Assembly (NCBI RefSeq): GCF_014647675.1
Contig: NZ_BMPQ01000012.1
Coordinates: 1 to 37,112 of the forward strand
Source of the DNA: Streptomyces flaveus
GTDB lineage: Bacteria > Actinomycetota > Actinomycetes > Streptomycetales > Streptomycetaceae
Direction: 5' to 3'
DNA length: 37,112 bases
This document shows, piece by piece, positions 14,543 to 25,377 of the stretch. The translations under genes and the position numbers were made by a program. Under the pieces are notes generated by a model. It searched no databases and was not told the origin of the DNA. It saw nothing but the letters and a program-made list of their open reading frames with translations. How positions within the stretch are numbered: position 1 is the stretch's first letter; every line of letters begins with the position of its first letter.

Positions 14543-15805
14543 TCAGCCCAGCCGCGCCTCCAGTTCCGCCACGATCTCGTTCACCCCGACGGCCTCCTGC
14601 TCCCCGGACTCCATGTCCTTGAGCTGGACGACGCCCTCGGAGAGGTCGCGCTCGCCGGCGACGATGGTGTACCGCGCTCCGCTCCGGTTCGCGCTCTTCA
14701 TCGCCCCCTTGAGGCCCTTCCCGCCGTACGAGAAGTCCGCCGCGACCCCGACCTTGCGCAGCTCGGTGACCACCCCGAAGAGCAACCGCCGGGCCTCTTC
14801 GCCGAGCGGCACCGCGAACACGCTGGTGGATGCGGGCAGTTGGAGCTCGACACCCTCCGCCTCCAGGGCAAGGACCGTACGGTCGACGCCCAACGCCCAG
14901 CCGACCGATGGCAGCGCGGGCCCGCCGATCATCTCGGAGAGGCCGTCGTAACGGCCGCCGCCGCCCACCGCGGACTGCGAGCCCAGACCGTCGTGCACGA
15001 ACTCGAAGGTGGTCCGCGTGTAGTAGTCCAGGCCGCGCACCAGCTTCGGATCATCCTCGAAGGAGACCCCGGCGGCCGTGATCAGCTCGCGCACTTCCTC
15101 GTGGTACGCCTTGCACGCATCGCACAGGTAGTCGCGCAGCAACGGCGCGCCCACAAGCTGCTTCTGCACGTCGTCGCGCTTGTCGTCGAGGACGCGCAGA
15201 GGGTTGATCTGGGCGCGGCGCAGCGTGTCCTCGTCGAGGTCGAGCCCGCGCAGGAAGTCCTGCAGCGCGGCCCGGTACACCGGACGGCACTCCTTGTCGC
15301 CCAGCGAGTTGAGCAGGATGCGGAAGTTGCGCAGGCCGAGCGAGCGGTACGCCTGGTCCGCCAGGATGATCAACTCGGCGTCGAGCGCCGGGTCCTCGGC
15401 TCCGATCGCCTCGGCGCCCACCTGGGAGAAGTGGCGGTAACGGCCCTTCTGGGGGCGCTCGTAGCGGTAGTACGAGCCCGAGTACCAGAGCTTGACCGGG
15501 AGGTTGCCCAGCTTGTGGAGGTTGGCCTCCAGCGCGGCGCGCAGCACGGACGCGGTGCCCTCGGGCCTCAGGGCGAGCTTGTCGCCGCCCTTGGTCTCGA
15601 AGGCGTACATCTCCTTGGTCACGATGTCGGTGGACTCACCGACCCCGCGCGCGAAGAGTTCGACGCTCTCGAAGCCGGGCGTCTCGATGTAGCCGTAACC
15701 GGAGTTCCGCAGCGGCGCGGCGATCGCCTCGCGCACGGCGAGGAACTTCGCACTGTCCGGGGGAATCAGGTCGTACGTGCCCTTGGGGGCCTTGAAGGTG
15801 CTCAC
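14543..15805 (-). CDS. hisS: Histidyl-tRNA synthetase
   Basis: A 420-residue class II synthetase charging tRNA-His. Motif 2 and the histidine-binding region are seen in YRYERPQKGRYRHFSQVG, the family motif in VRGLDYYTRTTFEF, and motif 3 in GGGGRYDGL with GWALGVDR. A C-terminal anticodon-binding domain follows (about 325-420). Length is normal. The start is the GTG at 15805 (MSTFKAPKGTYDLIPPDS), with only a weak GAGAG about 6 bases upstream. It follows the metallo-beta-lactamase-fold gene by 12 bases and is probably co-transcribed. Downstream, 218 bases to the VKOR gene hold only a weak GTCCCG/CGGGAC hairpin (14427-14453). Confidence 0.97.
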   Translation of the reverse strand: MSTFKAPKGTYDLIPPDSAKFLAVREAIAAPLRNSGYGYIETPGFESVELFARGVGESTDIVTKEMYAFETKGGDKLALRPEGTASVLRAALEANLHKLGNLPVKLWYSGSYYRYERPQKGRYRHFSQVGAEAIGAEDPALDAELIILADQAYRSLGLRNFRILLNSLGDKECRPVYRAALQDFLRGLDLDEDTLRRAQINPLRVLDDKRDDVQKQLVGAPLLRDYLCDACKAYHEEVRELITAAGVSFEDDPKLVRGLDYYTRTTFEFVHDGLGSQSAVGGGGRYDGLSEMIGGPALPSVGWALGVDRTVLALEAEGVELQLPASTSVFAVPLGEEARRLLFGVVTELRKVGVAADFSYGGKGLKGAMKSANRSGARYTIVAGERDLSEGVVQLKDMESGEQEAVGVNEIVAELEARLG

Positions 15806-15817
15806 GGAAGTCTCTCG

Positions 15818-16531
15818 TCACATTCCTCGTCGAGGAGCGGAGGTCGGGTCCGCTCCCAGGCCGGCGGCCACCTGCCGCAAGTACGGATTGGTGGCGCGCT
15901 CCTGGCCGATGGTCGTCTGGGAGCCGTGACCGGACAGCACCACGGTCGAGTCGTCGAGCGGCAGGCACACGCGGGCCAGCGAGTCGAGCATCTCGGCCAT
16001 GTCACCGCCGGGCAGGTCGGTGCGTCCGATGGAGCCGGCGAACAGCAGGTCTCCCGAGAAGAAGATCGGCGGGATGTCCGCCGCCTCGGGCAGCCCGAAG
16101 GTCACCGACCCCTTCGTATGGCCCGGCGCGTGCGCGACGGACAGCTCCAGACCGGCCAGCTCCAGCTTCGCGCCGTCGGTCAGCTCCTTGACGTCGTCCG
16201 GCTCCCCCACGGTCAGCTCGCCCATGAGCGGCATCCCGATGGAACGGCCGAGCCCCATCGACGGGTCCGTCATCATGTACCGGTCCTCGGGGTGGATCCA
16301 CGCCGGCACGCCGTGCGCGCCGCACACCGGGACGACCGAGGCCACGTGGTCGATGTGGCCGTGTGTGAGGACGACGGCGACAGGCTTGAGCCGATGCTTC
16401 TTCAGCGTTTCCTCGACTCCCTCGGCGGCCTGGTGGCCCGGGTCGATGATCACGCACTCCTCGCCTGCGGCGGGGGCGACCAGATAACAGTTGGTGCCCC
16501 AGGCCCCGGCGGGGAACCCGGCAATGAGCAC
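15818..16531 (-). CDS. Metallo-beta-lactamase-fold hydrolase, glyoxalase II-like
   Basis: A 237-residue MBL-fold enzyme. The metal-binding motif THGHIDH is present, followed by HAPGHTKGSV, SGDLLFAGSIGRTDLPGGD and a C-terminal VLSGHGSQTTIGQERATNP, the set of ligands expected for two metals in a glyoxalase II/persulfide-hydrolase-like protein. The exact thioester substrate cannot be told from sequence. The start is the GTG at 16531 (begins VLIAGFPAGAWGTNCYL in the family style), with AAGGA 5 bases upstream; the open frame to 16684 is leader. It is divergent from the cyclophilin-like gene (167-base shared upstream region) and followed 12 bases later by hisS, a pairing I recall in other streptomycetes. 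Confidence 0.92.
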   Translation of the reverse strand: MLIAGFPAGAWGTNCYLVAPAAGEECVIIDPGHQAAEGVEETLKKHRLKPVAVVLTHGHIDHVASVVPVCGAHGVPAWIHPEDRYMMTDPSMGLGRSIGMPLMGELTVGEPDDVKELTDGAKLELAGLELSVAHAPGHTKGSVTFGLPEAADIPPIFFSGDLLFAGSIGRTDLPGGDMAEMLDSLARVCLPLDDSTVVLSGHGSQTTIGQERATNPYLRQVAAGLGADPTSAPRRGM

Positions 16532-16698
16532 GATCGTCCTTCGGTATGTCGTACAGGGGCGGTTGGCTGTGGGCCAGAGCCTACCGGCGCTGCCGGAACC
16601 ACAGCGAACCCATATACGGTACGGGGCACACGCAGGCGGTCGGCTCACAAGACGCACGCGTCCCACCTGACGTACGAGACGCATGAGGAGAGAACCCG

Positions 16699-17544
16699 GT
16701 GGTCAGCCAGGAACAGCGGCGGCGTCAGCTCGCCCGGGAGAAGTTCTTGCGGCAGCAGCAGCGGCGTACGGCCGCGCGGCGCAAGGCACGTGTCCGCAAC
16801 GCCTCCATCGCGTCGGCGCTCAGTGTGATCCTGGTGCTGGTCGTGGTCGCGACCACGACGGATGCCCTCAAGGGCGACGACACGAAGGACAACGCAAACG
16901 CGGAGGTGACCCCGAGCGCCTCCCCCAGCAAGGCGCCGGACCCCTGCGAGAAGCCCGCCGCGGGCAAGGTGAAGCCGCTCAGCTACAAGAAGGAGCCGGC
17001 TATGACCATCGACAAGTCGGCGGACTACACGATGAAGCTTGAGACGACCTGCGGCACGATGGACATCGAGATGCCGGCCTCGAAGGCTCCGCGTACGGTG
17101 AACTCGTTCAACTTCCTGGTGGGCAAGGGCTATCTGGACCACACCAAGTGCCATCGGCTCGTCCCCGAGGGCATCTACGTGCTCCAGTGCGGCGACCCCA
17201 AGGGCGACGGCACGGGCGGTCCCGGTTACACCATTCCGGACGAGAACCTGAAGGACGAGCGCCTGAAGGGGAACGTGTATCCGGCGGGCACGGTGGCCAT
17301 GGCCAACCAGTACAACGCGCAGACGAAGAAGGGCCGCGACTCCGGTGGCAGCCAGTTCTTCCTCGTGTACCAGGACAGCCAGCTGCCGCCCGACTACACG
17401 CCGTTCGGAACGATCTCCAAGGAGGGCATGAAGGTCCTGAAGAAGATCTCGGACGCCGGCGCCCAGCCCGTGGACCCCACGACCGGCAACACCGCACCGA
17501 ATGCGACGGTCGTGATCAACAAGGCGACCGTGACGAAATCCTGA
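16699..17544 (+). CDS. Membrane-anchored cyclophilin-type peptidyl-prolyl isomerase
   Basis: A 281-residue protein with a short very basic cytoplasmic N terminus (REKFLRQQQRRTAARRKARVR), one membrane helix at about residues 36-55, a Ser/Pro/Lys linker and an external cyclophilin domain from about residue 105. Family motifs are PRTVNSFNFL, CHRLVP (FHR in classical cyclophilins; the Arg is kept), VLQCGDPKGDGTGGPGY and DSGGSQFFLVYQDSQLPP. Cyclophilins catalyse cis/trans prolyl isomerisation; outside the membrane this would help folding of secreted proteins. The GTG at 16699 has AGGAG 8 bases upstream. It is divergent from the MBL hydrolase gene and followed 134 bases later by the DUF349 gene on the same strand. 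Confidence 0.93.
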   Translation: MVSQEQRRRQLAREKFLRQQQRRTAARRKARVRNASIASALSVILVLVVVATTTDALKGDDTKDNANAEVTPSASPSKAPDPCEKPAAGKVKPLSYKKEPAMTIDKSADYTMKLETTCGTMDIEMPASKAPRTVNSFNFLVGKGYLDHTKCHRLVPEGIYVLQCGDPKGDGTGGPGYTIPDENLKDERLKGNVYPAGTVAMANQYNAQTKKGRDSGGSQFFLVYQDSQLPPDYTPFGTISKEGMKVLKKISDAGAQPVDPTTGNTAPNATVVINKATVTKS

Positions 17545-17678
17545 TCGCCAGGTGCGGAATTTCGGTCGCGCGGTATGCGGACAGCCGCCCCGCCGGTCGC
17601 CTATGTTGGCCGTGACGAAACTGTGGACGATGCCGGGGGTACAGCCACCCTACGCAGGCATCATGTGGAGGAGGCGCT

Positions 17679-18908
17679 GTGAGCAGCGACCCGTGGGGCC
17701 GCGTCGACGAGACGGGCACCGTGTACGTGCGTACGGCCGATGGCGAGCAGGTCGTCGGTTCCTGGCAGGCCGGCTCTCCTGACGAGGCACTGGCCTACTT
17801 CGAGCGCAAGTACGAGGGCCTGGTTGTGGAGATCGGCCTCCTCGAGCGACGAGTGAAGACCACCGACCTGTCGGCGAAGGACGCCATGGCGGCCATCGAC
17901 CATATCCGGGAGCAGGTCGACGCCCATCACGTGGTCGGTGACCTGGACGCGTTGCGGACCCGGCTGGACAAGCTGGTCAAGACGGTCGAGGCGCGCCGCG
18001 AGGAGCGCAAGGCCCAGCGGGCGAAGCAGTCCGACGAGGCGCGGCATGCCAAGGAGGCCTTGGTCATCGAGGCGGAGCAGCTGGCGCAGTCCGACCAGTG
18101 GCGGGCGGCCGGTGAGCGGCTGCGGGCCCTGGTGGACACCTGGAAGGGGCTGCCGCGGCTCGACCGCAAGTCGGACGACGAGCTGTGGCACCGCTTCTCG
18201 CACGCCCGCTCGGCGTTCTCCAAGCGCCGCAAAGCGCACTTCGCGCAGCTGGACGCGCAGCGCGAGGAGGCCCGTAAGACCAAGGAGCGGCTGGTCACCG
18301 AGGCCGAGGCCCTTTCGGGGTCGACCGACTGGGGTCCGACGGCCGCGCGCTACCGTGAGCTGATGTCCGAGTGGAAGGCCGCGGGCCGCGCCCAGCGTGA
18401 GCACGAGGACGACCTGTGGAACCGCTTCCGCGGCGCCCAGGACGTCTTCTTCGCGGCCCGCAGCTCGGTCTTCGCCGAGCGGGACGCGGAGCAGGCGGAG
18501 AACCTCAAGCTCAAGGAGGAGCTGGCCCAGGAGGCCGAGAAGATCCTCCCGGTGACGGATCTGAAGGCCGCCCGCGCCGCCTTCCGCGCCATCAACGAGC
18601 GCTGGGAGGCCATCGGCCATGTGCCGCGCGACGCCCGCCCGAAGGTCGAGGGCCGGATGCACGCGGTGGAGCGGGCCATCCAGGAGTCCGAGGAGACGGA
18701 GTGGCGCCGGACGAACCCGGAGGCACGCGCGCGTGCCGAGGGTCTGACCGGTCAGCTCCAGGCCGCCGTGGACAAGCTCCAGGGCCAGATCGAAGCAGCA
18801 CGCGCCGCGGGCAACAACGCCAAGGCCGACAAGCTCCAGAGGGAGCTCGAAGGCCGTCAGGCGCTGCTGGACCAGGCGCTGAAGGGGCTGCAGGAGTTCG
18901 GCGGCTGA
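17679..18908 (+). CDS. DUF349-repeat coiled-coil protein
   Basis: A 409-residue cytoplasmic, mostly helical protein rich in Glu, Arg and Lys. After an N-terminal part with DETGTVYVRTADGE, it carries three DUF349 units of about 70 residues, each with a WRxxGxx...LW.RF pattern: DQWRAAGERLRALVDTWKG...DELWHRFSHAR, DWGPTAARYRELMSEWKAAG...DDLWNRFRGAQ, and a third around LKAARAAFRAINERWEAIG. A coiled-coil C terminus (AAVDKLQGQIEAARAAG) ends it. Function is unknown in Streptomyces; DUF349 proteins are often next to rel, as here (convergent). GTG at 17679 with GGAGGAGG 4 bases upstream. It ends at the strong shared hairpin. Confidence 0.9.
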   Translation: MSSDPWGRVDETGTVYVRTADGEQVVGSWQAGSPDEALAYFERKYEGLVVEIGLLERRVKTTDLSAKDAMAAIDHIREQVDAHHVVGDLDALRTRLDKLVKTVEARREERKAQRAKQSDEARHAKEALVIEAEQLAQSDQWRAAGERLRALVDTWKGLPRLDRKSDDELWHRFSHARSAFSKRRKAHFAQLDAQREEARKTKERLVTEAEALSGSTDWGPTAARYRELMSEWKAAGRAQREHEDDLWNRFRGAQDVFFAARSSVFAERDAEQAENLKLKEELAQEAEKILPVTDLKAARAAFRAINERWEAIGHVPRDARPKVEGRMHAVERAIQESEETEWRRTNPEARARAEGLTGQLQAAVDKLQGQIEAARAAGNNAKADKLQRELEGRQALLDQALKGLQEFGG

Positions 18909-18925
18909 GTTTTCCCGCAGTTTTC

Positions 18926-18988
18926 CTGCTACTACGCAGAAGGGGCTTCCGTACGTTGCGTACGGAAGCCCCTTCTGCGTAGTAGCAG
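18926..18988. terminator. Bidirectional terminator, 30-bp perfect stem
   Basis: Two 30-base arms are perfectly complementary around a 3-base loop (TTG at 18956-18958). The left arm starts CTGCTACTACGCAG and the right arm ends CTGCGTAGTAGCAG. It lies between the convergent DUF349 gene (ends 18908) and the rel gene (ends 19000), so it probably stops transcription from both sides. T-rich runs flank it only on the left (TTTTCCCGCAGTTTTC). Confidence 0.9.
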
Positions 18989-18999
18989 CGCAGCGGTCG

Positions 19000-21588
<2,589 letters not shown>

Positions 21589-21706
21589 GAGGGCTCCTCG
21601 TGCGCGATCCGGGTCCCCCGGTCAGGCTCCGGAGATCCCATGGTAGCGATCCCGGGCTCCGGACTCGCCTTCGCCCGGTGAGACGGCCTTGTACAGGAGA
21701 AACACG

Positions 21707-21741
21707 GGAGGCGGGCACCGGATTCCTCCGGGCCCGCCTCC
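21707..21741 (-). terminator. Terminator downstream of apt
   Basis: GGAGGCGGGC and GCCCGCCTCC form a perfect 10-bp stem whose loop contains a further CCGG pair. It lies 66 bases after the apt stop and is followed on the minus strand by GTGTTTCTCC. It should separate the yajC-secD-secF-apt unit from relA. Confidence 0.75.
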
Positions 21742-21807
21742 GCGGTGTCCTACGAGTGTCCCAGGCCTTGCGTACGCCTTGCCTCAGGGTGGGCGCCCAG
21801 GCGTCGC

Positions 21808-22356
21808 TCAGACCGTGAGGAGCGCCTCCAACGGGGCGCCCGCGAGCGCCGGTTCCAGCCTGCCCCGGCCGCCGAGGAAGCCGAGCTCCATGAGGACGGC
21901 CACGCCGGCCACCTCGGCGCCGGCCCGGCGGATCAGCTGGATCGAGGCCTCGGCGGTGCCGCCGGTGGCGAGGACGTCGTCGACGACCATGACGCGGTCG
22001 CCCGCGGCCAGGTCCTCGGCGTGCACCTCGATCTCGGCCGAGCCGTACTCCAGCTCGTACGCCTGGCTGAGCGTCGCCCCGGGGAGCTTGCCGGCCTTGC
22101 GGACGGGGATGAAGCCGAGCCCGGCGCGGACCGCTACGGGGGCGCCGAGGATGAAGCCACGGGCCTCCAGGCCGACGATCTTCGTGGCGCCGCTGCGGAC
22201 GCTGATCTCGGCGAGCGCGTCGGTGAGTGCCGCGAACGCCGCCGGGTCGGCCAGGAGCGGGGTGATGTCCTTGAACATCACGCCCGGCTCCGGATAGTCG
22301 GCCACGTCCCGGATCCGGCTGAGGAGCAGCTCCGAGATGTCCGTCAGCTCGCTCAT
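21808..22356 (-). CDS. apt: Adenine phosphoribosyltransferase
   Basis: A 182-residue type I phosphoribosyltransferase converting adenine and PRPP to AMP. The PRPP motif VMVVDDVLATGGTA is near residues 119-132; DYPEPGVMFKDITPLL at the N terminus and GLEARGFILGAPVA are family signatures. Length is standard. The ATG at 22356 overlaps the secF stop as ATGA, so expression is coupled to the Sec genes. The secD-secF-apt-relA order is widespread in actinobacteria. Purine salvage next to the (p)ppGpp enzyme may be meaningful, since (p)ppGpp is made from purine nucleotides, but this is only context. A terminator follows at 21707-21741. Confidence 0.97.
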   Translation of the reverse strand: MSELTDISELLLSRIRDVADYPEPGVMFKDITPLLADPAAFAALTDALAEISVRSGATKIVGLEARGFILGAPVAVRAGLGFIPVRKAGKLPGATLSQAYELEYGSAEIEVHAEDLAAGDRVMVVDDVLATGGTAEASIQLIRRAGAEVAGVAVLMELGFLGGRGRLEPALAGAPLEALLTV

Positions 22357-23480
22357 CGGCGCTTCCCGGAAGGTCGGCCGCGGCCCCGGTTGCGGGACGA
22401 CGGCTGGGACCGCTGGCTGCGCGGCGGCCCGACTACCGCGGGAGTCGCGTCCTCCGGCTCCTCGTCATACGGCTCGTCGACGGCCTCGGCCTCCTGGGGC
22501 TCGCTCTGCGAGGCGGCCGAGGCGCGCTTGGCGAGTACGCGCTTTTTGAGCGCCTTCATCTGCGGCTCACGCTCCTTGAGGTCGGCGACGAGCGGCGTGG
22601 CAATGAAGATCGAGGAGTACGCACCGGCCGCGAGGCCCACGAACAGCGACAGCGAGATGTCGTTGAGCATGCCCGCGCCGAGTACGCCGCCGCCGATGAA
22701 CAGCAATCCGGCGACCGGGAGCAGCGCGACCACCGTGGTGTTGATCGAGCGCACCAGGGTGCTGTTGATCGAGCGGTTGGCGACCTCGCTGTAGGTCCAG
22801 CGGGTCTGTTTGGTGAGCTCCTTCGTCTGTTCCTTGAGGCTGTCGAAGACGACGACTGTGTCGTACAGCGAATAACCGAGGATCGTCAGCAGACCGATCA
22901 CGGTGCCTGGTGTGACTTCGAAGCCGACGAGGGCGTAGATGCCGACCGTGATGGTGATGTCGTGGATGAGGGCGACAAACGCCGCGAGCGCCATGCGCCA
23001 CTCGAAGGCGATCGCCAGATAGATCACCACCAGGACCAGGAAGATCCCCAGACCTTGCCAGGCCTTGTTGGCGATCTGGTCACCCCAGCTGGGTCCGACG
23101 AGTTCGGCGCTGATCCTCTCCGGGTCGAGGTTCATGTCCTGGGCGAGCTCAGACTTGACCTGGTCGGACGTGTTCGTGTCCAAACCGGCGACCTGGATGC
23201 GCAGCCCGCCGCTGCCGAGGCCCTGCACGATCGCGTCGTGGCCGGCTGCCTCCTCCGCGTAATCCTCGGCCTGCGATGCCGAGACGCTGGTCTTCGGAGT
23301 GGTGAAGACGGCGCCGCCCTCGAACTCGATGCCCATGTTCAGGCCGCGTACCGCCAGGCCGACGATGGCCGTGATGGTGATCAGGATCGAGACGCCGTAC
23401 CAGAACATGCGCTTGCCGACGAAGTCGTAACCGACCTCACCGCGGTAGAGACGGGCGCCGAGGTTGCCGAGCTTCGACAT
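22353..23480 (-). CDS. secF: Sec translocase accessory protein SecF
   Basis: A 375-residue RND-type membrane protein that with SecD uses the proton gradient to help protein export through SecYEG. There is an N-terminal helix (WYGVSILITITAIVGLAV), a short external P4 domain starting at GIEFEGGAVF, and five C-terminal helices including GYSLYDTVVVFDSLKEQ (D5 motif) and NRSINSTLVRSINTTVVAL (D6 motif). A cytoplasmic tail of about 65 residues is acidic then basic (DEPYDEEPEDATP, ending GRGRPSGKRR). The ATG at 23480 has GGAGG 6 bases upstream and is one base after the secD stop. It overlaps apt by four bases. Confidence 0.97.
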   Translation of the reverse strand: MSKLGNLGARLYRGEVGYDFVGKRMFWYGVSILITITAIVGLAVRGLNMGIEFEGGAVFTTPKTSVSASQAEDYAEEAAGHDAIVQGLGSGGLRIQVAGLDTNTSDQVKSELAQDMNLDPERISAELVGPSWGDQIANKAWQGLGIFLVLVVIYLAIAFEWRMALAAFVALIHDITITVGIYALVGFEVTPGTVIGLLTILGYSLYDTVVVFDSLKEQTKELTKQTRWTYSEVANRSINSTLVRSINTTVVALLPVAGLLFIGGGVLGAGMLNDISLSLFVGLAAGAYSSIFIATPLVADLKEREPQMKALKKRVLAKRASAASQSEPQEAEAVDEPYDEEPEDATPAVVGPPRSQRSQPSSRNRGRGRPSGKRR

Positions 23481-23481
23481 C

Positions 23482-25236
23482 TCACGCCTCCTTCGGGTCG
23501 ACGGGAGCGGATACGCGGCGGGAGCGGCGCAGCGGTGGCTTGGCGCCGAGGCGCTTCGGGTCCAGGCCGGACCAGCTGTGGCCGTTCGCGAAGAACTTCT
23601 TGCGGGCGAGGATCGTCATCAGCGGCTTGGTGAAGAAGAAGACGACGACCACGTCCAGGACGGTGGTCAGACCCAGGGTGAACGCGAAGCCCTGGACCTT
23701 GCCGACGGTGACGATGAAGAGCACCGCGGCGGCGAGGAACGACACGAAGTCGGACACCAGGATGGTGCGCCGGGCGCGTGGCCAGCCCCGTTCGACGGCG
23801 GGCCGCAGCGTACGGCCCTCGCGGACTTCGTCACGGATGCGTTCGAAGAACACGATGAACGAGTCCGCCGTGATGCCGATCGCGACGATCGCACCGCAGA
23901 CCGCGGGCAGGTTCAGCGCGAAGCCGATGGCCGGGCCGAGCAGCGACATGATCACGTACGTCATGACCGCCGAGACCAGCAGTGAGGCGATGGCGATCAG
24001 GGACAGACCGCGGTAGTAGAGCAGCAGGTAGATGATGACCAGGGCGAGGCCGATGGCGCCGGCGATCAGACCGGCCTCCAGCTGGTCGCCGCCGAGCGCG
24101 GCGTCGACCGTGGTGACGCTCGCCTCCTTGAAGGTGATCGGGAGGGCGCCGTAGGACAGGACGTTCGCCAGGTCCTCGGCGGACTGCTGGGTGAAGCCAC
24201 CGGAGATCTGGGCGGATCCGCCGGTGATCGCCGAGTTGACCGACGGAGCCGAGACGATCTCGCCGTCGAGCACGATGGCGAACTGGTTCTGCGGCGGTGC
24301 CTGGCCGACCAGCCTGCCGGTGACCTCGGCGAACTGATCCCCGCCCTTGTCGTCGAACTCCATCTGGACGATCCAGCCCTCGCCGGTCGTCGTCGCGAAC
24401 ACGGCGCTGGCGTCATCGACCCGCTCGCCGTTCACGGCGACCGGGCCGAGCGCGTACTTGTACTGCGACTCCGGATCGCAGGCGACGATGGTTTCGGAGT
24501 CCTCGGCCTGGGCGGCCTTCTCGCTCGCCGCCGCACGGCCCTTCGCCGTGGAACAGTCCAGCGCGTCCAGCTGCTTCTGCACATCGGCGGCAGCGGCCTC
24601 GCCGGAGGGGTCGGCCGGCGGGGAGGCGCTGTCGCTGGGCGTCGAGGAGGGCGTCGGGTCCGCCTTCTTCGCGCTGTCCTTCGCGGCGAGGCCCTCCGTC
24701 ACGGCGCGACCCTGGGTGGTGGCGGTGGCGGAGGGGGTCGGCGAGGGAGACTTCCCGGAGGCCGAAGGCGACGCGGAGTTCCCGGAAGGGCTGGGCGACG
24801 GAGAAGCGCCGGGGTCCGTCGCACTGCCTGTCGGCGCCCCGGTCAGAACCGGACGGAAGTAGAGCTTGGCGGTGGTACCGACCTGCTCCCGGGCCTGCGC
24901 CGAGTTCGTGCCCTTGGGGATGTTGACGATGATGTTCTTGTCGCCCTGGGTCTGGACCTCAGCCTCGGAGACGCCCAGGCCGTTGACGCGACGCTCCATG
25001 ATGCCGACCGCGGTCTTCATGTTGGTCGGGTTGATCGCGTTCTTCTGACCGGGCTCGTTCTGCGCCTCGAGCGTGATGCTCGTGCCGCCGGCGAGGTCGA
25101 TACCGAGGCGCGGCGTCGTGTGCCCGGAGGCGAACATGCCACCGGTGAGCGCCACGATCGCGATCAGCATCAGGGCCAGAGTGCGACCCGGCCTCCCCTG
25201 GGCGCTCTGCTTTCGGCCCTTCTTAGGTGCTGCCAC
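23482..25236 (-). CDS. secD: Sec translocase accessory protein SecD
   Basis: A 584-residue partner of SecF. It begins with a basic stretch and a signal-anchor helix (about 18-38), then LGIDLAGGTSITLEA (D1-like) and the external P1 domain, which is interrupted by a Ser/Pro/Thr/Ala low-complexity insert at about residues 135-215. The remaining P1 region (FAVVLDGEIVSAPSVNSAI, GGSAQISGGF) leads to six helices from about 385, including IGITADSFIVFFERIRDE (D5-like) and RTILVSDFVSFLAAAVLF. The insert is unusual compared with E. coli SecD but known in streptomycetes. The GTG at 25236 has GGGAGA about 9 bases upstream. A terminator-like hairpin precedes it by 86 bases. Confidence 0.96.
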   Translation of the reverse strand: MAAPKKGRKQSAQGRPGRTLALMLIAIVALTGGMFASGHTTPRLGIDLAGGTSITLEAQNEPGQKNAINPTNMKTAVGIMERRVNGLGVSEAEVQTQGDKNIIVNIPKGTNSAQAREQVGTTAKLYFRPVLTGAPTGSATDPGASPSPSPSGNSASPSASGKSPSPTPSATATTQGRAVTEGLAAKDSAKKADPTPSSTPSDSASPPADPSGEAAAADVQKQLDALDCSTAKGRAAASEKAAQAEDSETIVACDPESQYKYALGPVAVNGERVDDASAVFATTTGEGWIVQMEFDDKGGDQFAEVTGRLVGQAPPQNQFAIVLDGEIVSAPSVNSAITGGSAQISGGFTQQSAEDLANVLSYGALPITFKEASVTTVDAALGGDQLEAGLIAGAIGLALVIIYLLLYYRGLSLIAIASLLVSAVMTYVIMSLLGPAIGFALNLPAVCGAIVAIGITADSFIVFFERIRDEVREGRTLRPAVERGWPRARRTILVSDFVSFLAAAVLFIVTVGKVQGFAFTLGLTTVLDVVVVFFFTKPLMTILARKKFFANGHSWSGLDPKRLGAKPPLRRSRRVSAPVDPKEA

Positions 25237-25322
25237 CTTGTCGTTCTCCCTCGTTGTCCGCCCGGCGACGGGGCACCTGCGCGGACGGCCAATAAATGGT
25301 GTCGAGATTCCGCGCGAAACAA

Positions 25323-25376
25323 CATGACCCGGGGACCGCGGTGCGCGAGCGGCGCATTCCGCGGTCCCCGGTCATG
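25323..25376 (-). terminator. Stem-loop between yajC and secD
   Basis: Immediately after the yajC TAA an 18-bp stem (CATGACCGGGGACCGCGG against its complement, one bulged C) encloses a 17-base loop and is followed on the minus strand by TTGTTTCG. It has the form of a terminator although yajC, secD and secF are usually one unit; it could lower secD expression or stabilise the yajC message. Confidence 0.7.
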
Positions 25377-25377
25377 A

